Part shown: piece by piece, positions 1 to 7,900 of the stretch | Position numbering within the stretch: position 1 is the stretch's first letter | Layout: each line of letters begins with the position of its first letter | Source of the DNA: Cereibacter sphaeroides | GTDB taxonomy: Bacteria > Pseudomonadota > Alphaproteobacteria > Rhodobacterales > Rhodobacteraceae | Assembly: GCA_003243455.1 (NCBI GenBank) | Contig: QFQS01000018.1 | Location: 1 to 21,766, forward strand | DNA: 21,766 bases | Direction: 5' to 3' | Made by a program: the position numbers and the translations under genes | The notes under the pieces: model-generated | Database searches by the model: none | Told to the model about the DNA's origin: nothing | The model's input: the letters and a program-made list of their open reading frames with translations, nothing else

Positions 1-79
1 GGAAGAGAAGCTCCGCTTCGCCATCCGTGAAGGCGGCCGCACCGTCGGCGCAGGCGTCGTCTCGAAAATCATCGAGTAA
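1..79 (+). CDS. tuf: Elongation factor Tu, 3' end only (first tuf copy)
   Basis: The window opens inside this gene. Reading from base 2, the last 25 codons give a C-terminus containing LRFAIREGGRTVGAGVV and ending SKIIE, then TAA at 77-79. This is the very conserved end of domain III of EF-Tu, the GTPase that carries aminoacyl-tRNA to the ribosome A site. The GTP-binding domain lies outside the window. A rho-independent terminator follows 25 bases later, then tRNA-Trp and secE, which is a common arrangement next to tuf in proteobacteria. A second tuf copy starts at 21693. The two visible parts do not overlap, so their identity cannot be compared here. Confidence 0.95.
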   Translation, partial: EEKLRFAIREGGRTVGAGVVSKIIE

Positions 80-103
80 GCGAAGCCTTAGTTTCGAGTA
101 TTG

Positions 104-133
104 GAAAGGCCGCCCCGCAGGGCGGCCTTTCTG
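104..133 (+). terminator. Rho-independent terminator after tuf
   Basis: An 11-bp perfect stem pairs 105-115 with 120-130 (AAAGGCCGCCC against GGGCGGCCTTT) around a four-base loop, and G104:C131 can extend it. The 3' arm ends in TTT. It lies 25 bases after the tuf stop codon and should separate tuf from tRNA-Trp transcription. Confidence 0.85.
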
Positions 134-226
134 CTTCCTGTCGGCTAGCTGAACGGCGATGGCCGTGTCCCGATGAATCGCTCTTGATTTCGCCGCCGCC
201 CTGCAATACCTCCCGCGCCAGGCCTT

Positions 227-302
227 AGGAGTTTAGCTCAGTTGGTAGAGCATCGGTCTCCAAAACCGAGGGTCGTGGGTTCGAGTCCCCCAACTCCTGC
301 CA
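227..302 (+). tRNA. tRNA-Trp (anticodon CCA)
   Basis: This is a 76-nt cloverleaf with the CCA end encoded at 300-302. The acceptor stem AGGAGTT (227-233) pairs with AACTCCT (292-298), and the discriminator base is G299. The D-arm contains GCTCAGTTGGTAGAGC. The anticodon stem TCGGT/ACCGA (253-257/265-269) holds the loop CTCCAAA with anticodon CCA at 260-262, which reads the UGG tryptophan codon. The T-arm contains GGTTCGAGTCC. It sits between tuf and secE. The 183 bases after it (303-485) show no gene, clear promoter or repeat that I can support. Confidence 0.97.
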
Positions 303-485
303 GCCTGTTTCCCTGATATACATCGTCGCGTGGCGTCCAAGTGCTGTGGCATGCTGCGGATTTCTGCCCGAACTTTCCCCGCGATTTGTCCAGAATTCGC
401 CCTAACGCGGCCCTGCTTGTACGTCAGAACCGCAGATGTGGTTTTGGTGGGCGGCTGGTATGAGTGCGTTGCGAGGTTTTGACGA

Positions 486-1175
486 GTGCTTTCCACCTTT
501 CGCAGGATGTCCTGGCAGGTCACGGCCGTTTTCGGCCTGACGGTCTTGGCTATTTCCCTGCAACTCTCGAGAACCGGAGAAGCGATCGAGAGCGGCCTTT
601 CGGTTGCCCGCGAGGCGGGCCAGCCCAAAGCCGTTGCCCTGGCCAAATTTGACCCAGCCCGGGACATGACCGTGGCGAGTGAAGTCAATCTGGTCGCACG
701 GATAGATCCCACGCAGATGCTGACCGTCACGGGATCCGAGAGCACCGGGGATGGTGGCGTTCGGACATATGTCCGTCGTCTTTTCCTGCTGCAGGACGAA
801 CGCGACAAGCGCACGGCCAAGACTGTACGCGCAGCCGTGCTGTTGCCGGACGAGGACGTAGGCAGGTTCCTTGGCCTTGTCGGCGAAACCGGCAGCAAGG
901 CAAAGCGCGGTGGCCAGATCGTCGAGTTGAACGGCATCTCGGTTAGCAGGCCTCGCCTTGCCAAGGAGGCCGTCGCCGAGATCGAAAGGCAGGGAATGGA
1001 ACCGGCGGACGACATGGTTTTCGTGGTGCCTTTCCTTGACGGCCGCGCCACCGTGTTCCAACCTCGTGACCGTTCCTGGCGAATTTTGGTGGGGTTTATT
1101 GCCGGTGCCGGTGCGGGATTGCTGGTGCTTGCGATAGGGAAGCGCGTCGCGCTCATAAAGTCCGCACAGTCTTGA
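486..1175 (+). CDS. Unrecognised membrane-anchored protein with two terminal transmembrane helices
   Basis: This is a 229-aa protein that I do not recognise. It starts at GTG 486, with GCGAGG at 472-477 as a plausible ribosome binding site; an ATG at 507 (MSWQVTAV) would shorten it by seven residues but has almost no spacer to its GCAGG. A hydrophobic helix lies near residues 10-27 and a Gly/Ala-rich helix near 200-218, followed by a short basic tail. The roughly 170 residues between are hydrophilic and mixed alpha/beta in look, without cysteines, so a periplasmic or cytoplasmic domain held at both ends is likely. It has no obvious catalytic motif. It lies between tRNA-Trp and secE, and a link to protein export would be a guess from position only. 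The reading frame and codon use look genuine for this GC-rich genome. Confidence 0.75.
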   Translation: MLSTFRRMSWQVTAVFGLTVLAISLQLSRTGEAIESGLSVAREAGQPKAVALAKFDPARDMTVASEVNLVARIDPTQMLTVTGSESTGDGGVRTYVRRLFLLQDERDKRTAKTVRAAVLLPDEDVGRFLGLVGETGSKAKRGGQIVELNGISVSRPRLAKEAVAEIERQGMEPADDMVFVVPFLDGRATVFQPRDRSWRILVGFIAGAGAGLLVLAIGKRVALIKSAQS

Positions 1176-1198
1176 TTTCACAGCACGGCGCTACCCGC

Positions 1199-1227
1199 TT
1201 GAATTCCGCGCCTCAAGCGCGTATCTG
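1199..1227 (+). promoter_or_regulatory. Possible sigma-70 promoter upstream of secE
   Basis: TTGAAT (1199-1204), a 17-base spacer and TATCTG (1222-1227) lie 54 bases before the secE start. The -35 box matches four of six consensus bases and the -10 box three of six. The spacing is ideal but the match is modest, so this is only a candidate. Confidence 0.35.
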
Positions 1228-1280
1228 CGCCGGGCTTCCCTCGGGAAGGCAAGATGCCGGCACCTCAAGGACCGATACCC

Positions 1281-1478
1281 ATGGCCATCAAGGCAAACCC
1301 TTTCCAGTTCATCCAGCAGGTCCGCTCCGAGGTCGGCAAGGTCGTCTGGCCGACCCGGCGTGAGGTGATGCTGACCACGGTCATGGTTTTCATCATGGCG
1401 GCTTTGACTTCTGCCTTTTTCTTTCTGGTGGATATGGTGATCCGCTACGGCCTGACTGTGCTGCTCACCTGGTTCTGA
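1281..1478 (+). CDS. secE: Preprotein translocase subunit SecE
   Basis: SecE clamps SecY in the SecYEG channel of the inner membrane, through which unfolded proteins are exported. This 65-aa protein has the short single-helix form usual in alphaproteobacteria. A cytoplasmic amphipathic stretch with FQFIQQVRSEVGKVVWPTRR carries the diagnostic VVWPTR signature at about residues 20-25. One long membrane helix follows at about 30-52, then a short hydrophobic tail. ATG 1281 was chosen because AAGGA at 1267-1271 gives a nine-base spacer and MAIKANPFQF fits the family start; an in-frame ATG at 1254 would add nine atypical residues. It precedes nusG, the classic secE-nusG pair, but with an unusually long 185-base gap that contains a putative terminator. 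Confidence 0.95.
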   Translation: MAIKANPFQFIQQVRSEVGKVVWPTRREVMLTTVMVFIMAALTSAFFFLVDMVIRYGLTVLLTWF

Positions 1479-1549
1479 GCAGGCGCCGACCTATTTTGGC
1501 TTGAATTCGGGCGACCGCCCCTGTAAGCGGTCCTTCATCCAAATGAAAC

Positions 1550-1584
1550 CGGCGCGCATCGATTCGGGTTGCGCGCTGTTTTTT
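1550..1584 (+). terminator. Putative rho-independent terminator or attenuator between secE and nusG
   Basis: CGGCGCGCA (1550-1558) pairs with TGCGCGCTG (1570-1578), nine pairs including one G-U, around an 11-base loop. Six T residues follow directly at 1579-1584. A smaller hairpin (GACCGC 1513-1518 with GCGGTC 1527-1532) lies upstream, and another (1596-1600 with 1605-1609) lies downstream. The T-tract makes termination or attenuation plausible. No strong promoter for nusG is visible between it and 1664. Confidence 0.6.
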
Positions 1585-1663
1585 GTTCTGGGAACAGCGG
1601 TCAACCGCTTGAAAATAAAAGACTCCGGGAAAATACGCCGGGTGATGCGAAGGTGAGTGAGGC

Positions 1664-2197
1664 ATGGCGAAGCGGTGGTATTCGGTGAGCGTTCTCTCGA
1701 ATTTCGAGAAGAAGATCGCCGAACAGATCAAGACAGCCGTGTCCGAAGCCGGTCTTGAAGATGAGATCGACGAGGTTCTGGTGCCGACCGAAGAGGTCAT
1801 CGAGGTGCGCCGGGGCAAGAAGGTGACGTCCGAGCGGCGTTTCATGCCGGGCTATGTCCTGGTCCGCATGGAAATGTCGAACCGGGGTTATCACCTGATT
1901 TCGTCGATCAACCGCGTCACGGGTTTCCTGGGTCCGCAGGGCAAGCCGATGCCGATGCGCGACGCCGAGGTGAATGCGATCCTGAACCGGGTCGAAGAGG
2001 GTGAGGTTGCGCCGCGCAACCTGATCCATTTCGAGATCGGCGAGCAGGTGCAGGTGACGGACGGCCCGTTCGAAGGCTTTGCCGGCATGGTCGAGGAAGT
2101 CGACGAGCCGCACAACCGCCTGAAGGTGACGGTCTCGATCTTTGGCCGCGCCACCCCGGTGGAACTGGAATTCACGCAGGTGTCGAAAAACACCTGA
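1664..2197 (+). CDS. nusG: Transcription termination/antitermination factor NusG
   Basis: NusG binds the clamp of RNA polymerase, reduces pausing, and links polymerase to Rho or to ribosomal protein S10. The 177-aa length is normal. The N-terminal NGN domain (about 1-115) begins KRWYSVSVLSNFEKK and contains RRFMPGYVLVRMEM at about 58-71. The C-terminal KOW domain (about 123-177) contains EQVQVTDGPFEGFAGMVEEV followed by VSIFGRATPVELEF. ATG 1664 begins the family-typical MAKRWYSV, with GAAGG and GTGAGG purine-rich stretches just upstream. It lies between secE and rplK, the conserved order that ties it to the ribosomal protein and RNA polymerase genes downstream. Confidence 0.97.
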   Translation: MAKRWYSVSVLSNFEKKIAEQIKTAVSEAGLEDEIDEVLVPTEEVIEVRRGKKVTSERRFMPGYVLVRMEMSNRGYHLISSINRVTGFLGPQGKPMPMRDAEVNAILNRVEEGEVAPRNLIHFEIGEQVQVTDGPFEGFAGMVEEVDEPHNRLKVTVSIFGRATPVELEFTQVSKNT

Positions 2198-2299
2198 CGT
2201 GCTTGCGTGGGAGGCGAGCGCCCCGGACAGCGATCCGGTGGTGACGGACCTGACCACTTAACGGCCCCGGGCACGGGGCGGTGAAGAAGGAGAGGCCAC
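2198..2299 (+). promoter_or_regulatory. rplK leader with small hairpins (possible L1 autoregulatory site)
   Basis: The 102 bases between nusG and rplK can form CCGGA/TCCGG (2223-2227 with 2234-2238) or, overlapping it, GTGGT/ACCAC (2238-2242 with 2253-2257), and CCCC/GGGG just before the ribosome binding site AAGGAGA (2287-2293). In other bacteria protein L1 represses the rplK-rplA mRNA by binding such a leader. I cannot point to a clear copy of the 23S rRNA binding site here, so the role is inferred from position. Confidence 0.3.
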
Positions 2300-2752
2300 A
2301 TGGCCAAGAAGATCGTCGGGCAGCTCAAGCTGCAGGTCAAGGCGGGGCAAGCCAACCCGTCCCCGCCCGTTGGCCCCGCTCTGGGTCAGCGCGGGCTGAA
2401 CATCATGGCTTTCGTGAAAGAGTTCAACGCGAAGTCGGCCGATCTGGAGCCGGGCTCGCCGACTCCGGTTATCATCACCTACTATCAGGACAAGTCGTTC
2501 AGCCTCGAGCTGAAGACCGCGCCTGCGTCTTTCTACCTGAAAAAGGCCGCTGGCCTGAAGCCGGTGGGAAAGCGCAACCGTCCGAAGGGATCGACAAAAC
2601 CGGGCCGCGAAGTGGCGGGCACCGTCACCGTCGCGCAGATCCGTCAGATCGCCGAAGCGAAGATGAAAGACCTGAACGCCAATTCCGTGGAAGCGGCGAT
2701 GCAGATCATCCTTGGCTCGGCCAAGTCCTGCGGCATCGAGGTCAAGGGGTAA
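2300..2752 (+). CDS. rplK: 50S ribosomal protein L11
   Basis: L11 forms the GTPase-associated centre of the 50S subunit with L10 and L7/L12 and is needed for the RelA stringent response. The 150-aa protein starts MAKKIVGQLKLQVKAGQANP and has the signature PPVGPALGQRGLNIMAF at about 22-38; the C-terminal RNA-binding domain ends SAKSCGIEVKG. A strong ribosome binding site AAGGAGA sits seven bases upstream. It is a few residues longer than the usual 141-144 because of a basic loop KPVGKRNRPKGSTKPG at about 87-102, which I recall from some Rhodobacterales proteins. It is followed by rplA after a three-base gap, so the two are almost certainly co-transcribed and translationally coupled. Confidence 0.97.
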   Translation: MAKKIVGQLKLQVKAGQANPSPPVGPALGQRGLNIMAFVKEFNAKSADLEPGSPTPVIITYYQDKSFSLELKTAPASFYLKKAAGLKPVGKRNRPKGSTKPGREVAGTVTVAQIRQIAEAKMKDLNANSVEAAMQIILGSAKSCGIEVKG

Positions 2753-2755
2753 GCC

Positions 2756-3454
2756 ATGGCAAAGCTTGGAAAACGCACGACCGCTGCGCGGGAAGCCTTT
2801 GTAGGCAAGACCAACGTCTCGGTTGAGGACGCCGTAAAGCTGATCAAGTCGGCGGCTTCGGCAAAGTTCGACGAGACCCTTGAAATCGCGATGAACCTGG
2901 GCGTCGATCCGCGTCACGCGGACCAGATGGTTCGCGGCGTGGTGCAACTGCCGAACGGCACGGGCAAGACTGTGCGCGTCGCGGTTTTTGCACGCGGCGC
3001 CAAGGCTGATGAGGCCAAGGCGGCTGGTGCGGATATCGTCGGTGCCGAAGACCTGATGGAATCGATCCAGCAGGGCAAAATCGACTTCGATCGCTGCATC
3101 GCGACGCCGGACATGATGCCGCTGGTCGGCCGCCTGGGCAAAATCCTGGGTCCGCGTAACCTGATGCCGAACCCCAAAGTCGGCACGGTGACAATGGACG
3201 TGAAAGCGGCCGTCGAAGCTGCCAAGGGTGGCGAAGTTCAGTTCAAGGTCGAAAAAGCGGGCGTCATCCACGCCGGTATCGGCAAGGTGAGCTTCACCGA
3301 GGACAAGCTGGCTGAAAACATCCGCGCTTTCGTGGATGCGGTCAGCCGCGCCAAGCCCTCGGGCGCCAAGGGCGCCTATCTGAAGAAGGTCTCGCTGTCC
3401 TCGACCATGGGTCCGGGTGTCAGCGTCGATCTGACCTCGGCGACGGGTAACTGA
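2756..3454 (+). CDS. rplA: 50S ribosomal protein L1
   Basis: L1 forms the mobile L1 stalk of the 50S subunit that guides tRNA out of the E site, and in many bacteria it represses its own operon by binding the rplK leader. The 232-aa length is normal. The N-terminus MAKLGKRTTAAREAF is typical, and the central signature GRLGKILGPRNLMPNPK (about 125-141) and the end TMGPGVSVDLTSATGN are intact. The ATG lies three bases after the rplK stop, with AAGGGG inside the end of rplK as ribosome binding site. A REP-like palindrome begins seven bases after the stop codon and a long leader separates it from rplJ. Confidence 0.97.
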   Translation: MAKLGKRTTAAREAFVGKTNVSVEDAVKLIKSAASAKFDETLEIAMNLGVDPRHADQMVRGVVQLPNGTGKTVRVAVFARGAKADEAKAAGADIVGAEDLMESIQQGKIDFDRCIATPDMMPLVGRLGKILGPRNLMPNPKVGTVTMDVKAAVEAAKGGEVQFKVEKAGVIHAGIGKVSFTEDKLAENIRAFVDAVSRAKPSGAKGAYLKKVSLSSTMGPGVSVDLTSATGN

Positions 3455-3458
3455 TTTA

Positions 3459-3482
3459 GGGGCGGGGTGAACCCCGCCCTAC
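3459..3482 (-). repeat. REP-like palindrome with GTAG head, after rplA
   Basis: Read on the minus strand this unit is a GTAG tetranucleotide followed by arms GGCGGGG and CCCCGCC around TTCA. The stem 3460-3468 pairs with 3471-3479. The 22 bases 3461-3482 are identical to 21612-21633 after fusA. A weaker hairpin, CAGGGCG/CGCCCTG (3516-3522 with 3527-3533), follows and may be a decayed partner unit in opposite orientation. Position just after a stop codon and the GTAG-plus-palindrome structure match known REP elements. Confidence 0.7.
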
Positions 3483-3533
3483 GAAATTTCCTGCATCTTC
3501 GGATGTGGGTGATAGCAGGGCGGAGACGCCCTG

Positions 3534-3720
3534 TTCTGTCCGAGACGGTGGGTGAGGCCTCAAACCTCTTAATTTCCTGCCTGAGATGGGTGAACGAGAC
3601 GGATTTTCCGGGGATTTCCTCGGGCGGTCTTGGCCTCGGGTACTCTGATCGGACCCGACGTTCCGGCGTCTTGCCGGGACAAACTTGAGCCGGGGGGAAA
3701 CCCCCACACTTGGAGTGGAA
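3534..3720 (+). promoter_or_regulatory. Long rplJ leader, probable L10 autoregulatory mRNA region
   Basis: About 190 bases between the REP region and rplJ contain no convincing gene. The stretch GAGACGGTGGGTGAGG (3542-3557) and, further on, CCTGCCTGAGATGGG (3576-3590) resemble what I remember of conserved rplJ leaders in alphaproteobacteria. A G-run and C-run hairpin (3693-3697 with 3701-3705) lies just before the ribosome binding site GGAG at 3712-3715. In other bacteria the L10-(L7/L12) complex binds such a leader to repress rplJL. The regulatory role here is inferred. Confidence 0.5.
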
Positions 3721-3722
3721 CT

Positions 3723-4238
3723 GTGGATAGAGCCCAGAAAGAGAAAGTGGTCGATGAACTCGGCCAGATCTTCGAAAGCTCTGGCGTCGTGGTGGTTGCC
3801 CACTACGAAGGCATGACGGTTTCTCAGATGCAGGACCTGCGCGCAGAGATGCGCAATGTTGGCGGGTCCGTGCGCGTTGCCAAGAACAAGCTCGCCAAGA
3901 TCGCTCTTGAAGGGAAGCCCGGCGCAAGCATGGGTGATCTGCTAAAGGGCATGACCGTGTTCGCCTATTCCGATGATCCTGTCGCAGCCGCGAAGATCAC
4001 GGACGCCTATGCCAAGAAGAACGACAAGTTCGTGATCCTTGGCGGCGCCATGGGCAATGCGGTTCTCGACCCGGCCGGTGTGAAGGCTGTGGCGTCGATG
4101 CCGTCGCGTGAAGAGCTGATCGCTCAGATCGTGTCGATGATCGGCTCCCCGGCGTCCAGCCTTGCCGGTGCGATTGGTGCGCCTGCTTCGAGCATCGCCA
4201 GCATCCTCACCACGATCGAGGAGCGGCAAGCCGCCTGA
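3723..4238 (+). CDS. rplJ: 50S ribosomal protein L10
   Basis: L10 anchors the L7/L12 stalk to the 23S rRNA beside L11. I start it at GTG 3723, giving 171 aa beginning (M)DRAQKEKVVDELGQIFE, which is the normal alphaproteobacterial start; GGAG at 3712-3715 has a seven-base spacer. An open frame continues upstream to an ATG at 3630, but those 31 codons read as leader RNA. The N-terminal RNA-binding domain contains VVVVAHYEGMTVSQMQDLR and VAKNKLAKIAL. The C-terminal helix (about 140-171) contains SPASSLAGAIGAPASSIAS and would bind L7/L12 dimers. rplL follows after 67 bases, so the stalk genes form one unit. Confidence 0.95.
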   Translation: MDRAQKEKVVDELGQIFESSGVVVVAHYEGMTVSQMQDLRAEMRNVGGSVRVAKNKLAKIALEGKPGASMGDLLKGMTVFAYSDDPVAAAKITDAYAKKNDKFVILGGAMGNAVLDPAGVKAVASMPSREELIAQIVSMIGSPASSLAGAIGAPASSIASILTTIEERQAA

Positions 4239-4305
4239 GACCTATGCCTTCGTGGGGTTGATACCCAGGACGTTGGAACCCATCTTAACGAACGGAATGA
4301 ATGAA

Positions 4306-4686
4306 ATGGCTGATCTGAACAAACTCGCCGAAGAAATCGTCGGTCTGACCCTTCTTCAGGCACAAGAACTGAAAACCATCCTCAAGGACAAATACGGCAT
4401 CGAGCCGGCCGCCGGTGGCGCCGTCATGGTTGCCGGTCCGGCTGCGGGCGCTGCCCCGGCTGCCGCCGAGGAAGAAAAGACCGAATTCGACGTCGTGCTG
4501 ACCGAAGCCGGCCCGAACAAGATCAACGTGATCAAGGAAGTCCGCGCGATCACCGGTCTGGGTCTGAAAGAAGCGAAAGACCTGGTCGAAGCTGGTGGCA
4601 AAGTCAAAGAAGGCGCGACCAAAGCCGACGCCGACACCATCAAGAAAAAGCTCGAAGAGGCTGGCGCCAAGGTCGAGCTGAAGTAA
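4306..4686 (+). CDS. rplL: 50S ribosomal protein L7/L12
   Basis: L7/L12 dimers form the flexible stalk that recruits EF-Tu, EF-G and other GTPases. The 126-aa protein shows the three expected parts: an N-terminal dimerisation helix pair (MADLNKLAEEIVGLTLLQAQ, 1-32), an Ala/Gly/Pro-rich hinge (about 34-54), and a C-terminal factor-binding domain (about 57-126) with NKINVIKEVRAITGLGLKEA. ATG 4306 matches the family start; an ATG nine bases earlier (4297) is also in frame. A terminator follows the gene, consistent with the high L7/L12 dose (several copies per ribosome) being set before transcription reaches rpoB. Confidence 0.97.
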   Translation: MADLNKLAEEIVGLTLLQAQELKTILKDKYGIEPAAGGAVMVAGPAAGAAPAAAEEEKTEFDVVLTEAGPNKINVIKEVRAITGLGLKEAKDLVEAGGKVKEGATKADADTIKKKLEEAGAKVELK

Positions 4687-4725
4687 TCGGACAGGGTGCG
4701 TCGCGCATCCTGACCCCTGCCAACG

Positions 4726-4757
4726 GCTGGGCCCGAAGAATTTCGGGCCCGGCTTTC
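4726..4757 (+). terminator. Rho-independent terminator or attenuator between rplL and rpoB
   Basis: GCTGGGCCCGAA (4726-4737) pairs with TTCGGGCCCGGC (4742-4753), 12 pairs with one G-U, around loop GAAT, then TTTCTGC. A smaller hairpin (4694-4700 with 4704-4710) precedes it. Partial termination here is the known means, in other bacteria, of making less RNA polymerase than ribosomal protein. Confidence 0.8.
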
Positions 4758-4941
4758 TGCGTCTAAGACCCCATCCCGGCAACGGCTTCTGCATGAAGCC
4801 GCTTCCAGGACGAGGTTAAGGTTCGGGAGCGGTCCGGTGGGACGGGCCGCATGAATGGAACCTGCCCCCCTGTTTCGCAAGCGGCGCGTGCCCGTGACCC
4901 CGACGGCACGCCCCCGCGAGAGACGAAAGGTGACGACGAGC
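4758..4941 (+). other. rpoB leader, no gene
   Basis: These 184 bases lie between the rplL terminator and rpoB. They hold several short GC-rich inverted repeats (for example CGGCTTC/GAAGCCG near 4784-4802, and GCGTGC/GCACGC near 4886-4911) but no clear -35/-10 pair. An in-frame ATG at 4855 would extend RpoB by 29 Arg/Pro-rich residues that do not look like RpoB, so I treat this as untranslated leader. Confidence 0.5.
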
Positions 4942-7900
4942 ATGGCTCAATCGTATGTCGGCCAGAAGCGCATCCGCCGCTACTTCGGCAAAATCCGTGA
5001 AGTTCTGGAAATGCCGAACCTCATCGAGGTTCAGAAATCTTCCTATGATCTGTTCCTGAAATCGGGCGATGGCCCGAAACCCGCCGATGGCGAGGGTATC
5101 CAGGGCGTGTTCCAGTCGGTTTTTCCGATCAAGGACTTCAACGAAAACGCCGTTCTGGAATTCGTGAAATACGAGCTGGAAAAGCCGAAGTACGACGTCG
5201 ACGAATGCCAGAGCCGCGACATGACCTATGCCGCGCCGCTGAAGGTGACGCTGCGCCTGATCGTCTTTGATACAGACGAAGATACCGGCGCGCGTTCGGT
5301 CAAGGACATCAAGGAACAGGACGTCTACATGGGCGACATGCCCCTGATGACGTCGAACGGGACGTTCATCGTGAACGGGACCGAGCGGGTCATCGTATCC
5401 CAGATGCACCGCAGCCCCGGCGTGTTCTTCGACCATGACAAGGGCAAGACCCATTCGTCGGGCAAACTTTTGTTCGCCTGCCGCATCATTCCCTATCGCG
5501 GGTCGTGGCTGGACTTCGAGTTCGACGCCAAGGACATCGTCTTTGCCCGGATCGACCGCCGCCGGAAACTGCCGGTGACGACGCTGCTCTATGCCCTTGG
5601 CATGGACCAGGAAGGCATCATGTCGGCCTATTACGACACCGTCATGTTCAAGCATCAGAAGAACAAGGGCTGGGTCACCAAGTTCTTCCCCGAGCGTCTG
5701 CGCGGCACCCGGCCGAGCTATGACATCGTCGATGCGGCCACGGGTGAGGTCATCTGCAAGGCGGGTGACAAGATGACGCCCCGCATGGCGAACGAACTGA
5801 TCAAGTCGGGCAAGGTTTCCGAACTGCTGGTCCCGTTCGACCAGATCGTCGGCCGCTATGTTGCGAAAGACATCATCAACGAGGAAACCGGCGAGATCTG
5901 GGTCGAGGCCGGCGACGAGCTGACGATGGAATACGACCGCGACGGCGGTGTAAAGGGTGGCACGCTGAAGCTGTTGTTGGATCAGGGCATCACCGACATT
6001 CCGGTGCTGGACATCGACAATGTCAACGTCGGTCCCTACATCCGCAACACGATGGCGGCAGACAAGAACATGGGGCGCGACACCGCGCTCATGGACATCT
6101 ACCGCGTCATGCGTCCGGGCGAGCCGCCGACCGTGGAAGCGGCGTCTTCCCTGTTCGACACGCTGTTCTTCGATAGCGAGCGCTATGACCTGTCGGCCGT
6201 GGGCCGGGTCAAGATGAACATGCGCCTGGACCTTGGCAAGCCGGATACCCAGCGCACGCTGGACCGCGACGACATCATCGCCTGCATCAAGGCGCTGACC
6301 GAGCTTCGCGACGGCAAGGGCGAGATCGACGACATCGACCACCTCGGCAACCGCCGGGTGCGCTCGGTCGGCGAGCTGATGGAGAACCAGTACCGCGTAG
6401 GCCTGCTGCGCATGGAGCGCGCGATCAAAGAGCGTATGTCCTCGGTCGAGATCGACACGATCATGCCGCAAGACCTGATCAACGCGAAACCGGCCGCTGC
6501 TGCGGTGCGTGAGTTCTTTGGTTCCAGCCAGCTTTCCCAGTTCATGGACCAGACCAACCCGCTGTCGGAAGTCACGCACAAGCGTCGTCTCTCGGCGCTT
6601 GGGCCGGGCGGTCTGACGCGTGAGCGTGCGGGCTTTGAAGTTCGTGACGTTCACCCGACCCACTATGGCCGGATGTGCCCGATCGAGACGCCCGAAGGCC
6701 AGAACATCGGACTGATCAACTCGCTGGCGACCTACGCCCGCGTGAACAAGTACGGCTTTATCGAAACCCCGTACCGCAAGGTCATCGACAACAAGGTCAC
6801 GGATGACGTGGTCTATATGTCGGCGACCGAAGAGATGCGTCACACCGTGGCGCAAGCCAACGCGGCGCAGGATGGCGAGGGCCGCTTCACCGACGATCTG
6901 ATCTCCAGCCGCAAGGGTGGCGAGTTCATGCTGAACCCGCCGGACGCGGTCGACCTGATCGACGTTTCGCCGAAACAGCTTGTGTCCGTGGCGGCCTCGC
7001 TGATCCCGTTCCTTGAGAATGACGACGCGAACCGCGCCCTGATGGGTTCGAACATGCAACGTCAGGCGGTTCCGCTGCTGCAATCCGACGCGCCTTTTGT
7101 GGGCACGGGGATCGAGGCCGTGGTCGCACGTGACAGTGGCGCCGCCATTATGGCGCGCCGTGCGGGTGTGATCGACCAGGTGGATGCGACCCGTATCGTT
7201 GTGCGTGCGACCGAGATGCTGGACCCCGGCGAGCCGGGTGTCGACATCTATCGTTTGCGCAAGTTCAAGCGGTCGAACCAGTCGTCCTGCATCAACCAGC
7301 GTCCGCTGGTGAAGGTGGGCGACGTGGTGGTGCGCGGCGAAGTCGTGGCCGACGGTCCCTGCACCGACATGGGTGAACTGGCCCTTGGTCGCAACGTGGT
7401 CGTCGCGTTCATGCCGTGGAACGGCTACAACTACGAGGACTCGATCCTGATCTCCGAGCGCATCCTGCGCGACGACGTGTTCACCTCGATCCACATCGAG
7501 GAATACGAGGTCGCGGCGCGCGATACCAAGCTTGGTCCGGAAGAGATCACCCGCGACATCCCGAACGTCGGTGAAGAAGCGCTGCGCAACCTCGACGAGG
7601 CTGGCATCGTCTACATCGGCGCCGAGGTTCAGCCGGGCGATATCCTGGTGGGCAAGATCACCCCCAAGGGCGAAAGCCCGATGACGCCGGAGGAGAAACT
7701 GCTCCGCGCCATCTTCGGTGAAAAAGCGTCGGACGTGCGCGATACTTCGCTCCGCCTGCCGCCGGGTGCCTATGGCACGATCGTCGAAGTGCGAGTGTTC
7801 AACCGCCACGGTGTCGACAAGGACGAGCGTGCGCTGCAGATCGAGCGTGAAGAAGTCGAACGTCTGGCCCGTGACCGGGACGACGAGCTGGCCATCCTCG

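Noticed and set aside
184..212. Possible promoter for tRNA-Trp (TTGATT with CAATAC)
   Set aside because: The spacing is 14 bases and other -10 choices match poorly, so I cannot support it, although the upstream terminator implies a promoter somewhere here.
3630..3722. Extended N-terminus for L10 from ATG 3630
   Set aside because: The 31 extra residues do not resemble L10 and overlap the structured leader; GTG 3723 has a well-placed ribosome binding site and the family N-terminus.
4855..4941. Extended N-terminus for RpoB from ATG 4855
   Set aside because: The 29 Arg/Pro-rich residues are unlike RpoB; MAQSYVGQKRIRR at 4942 is the expected start.
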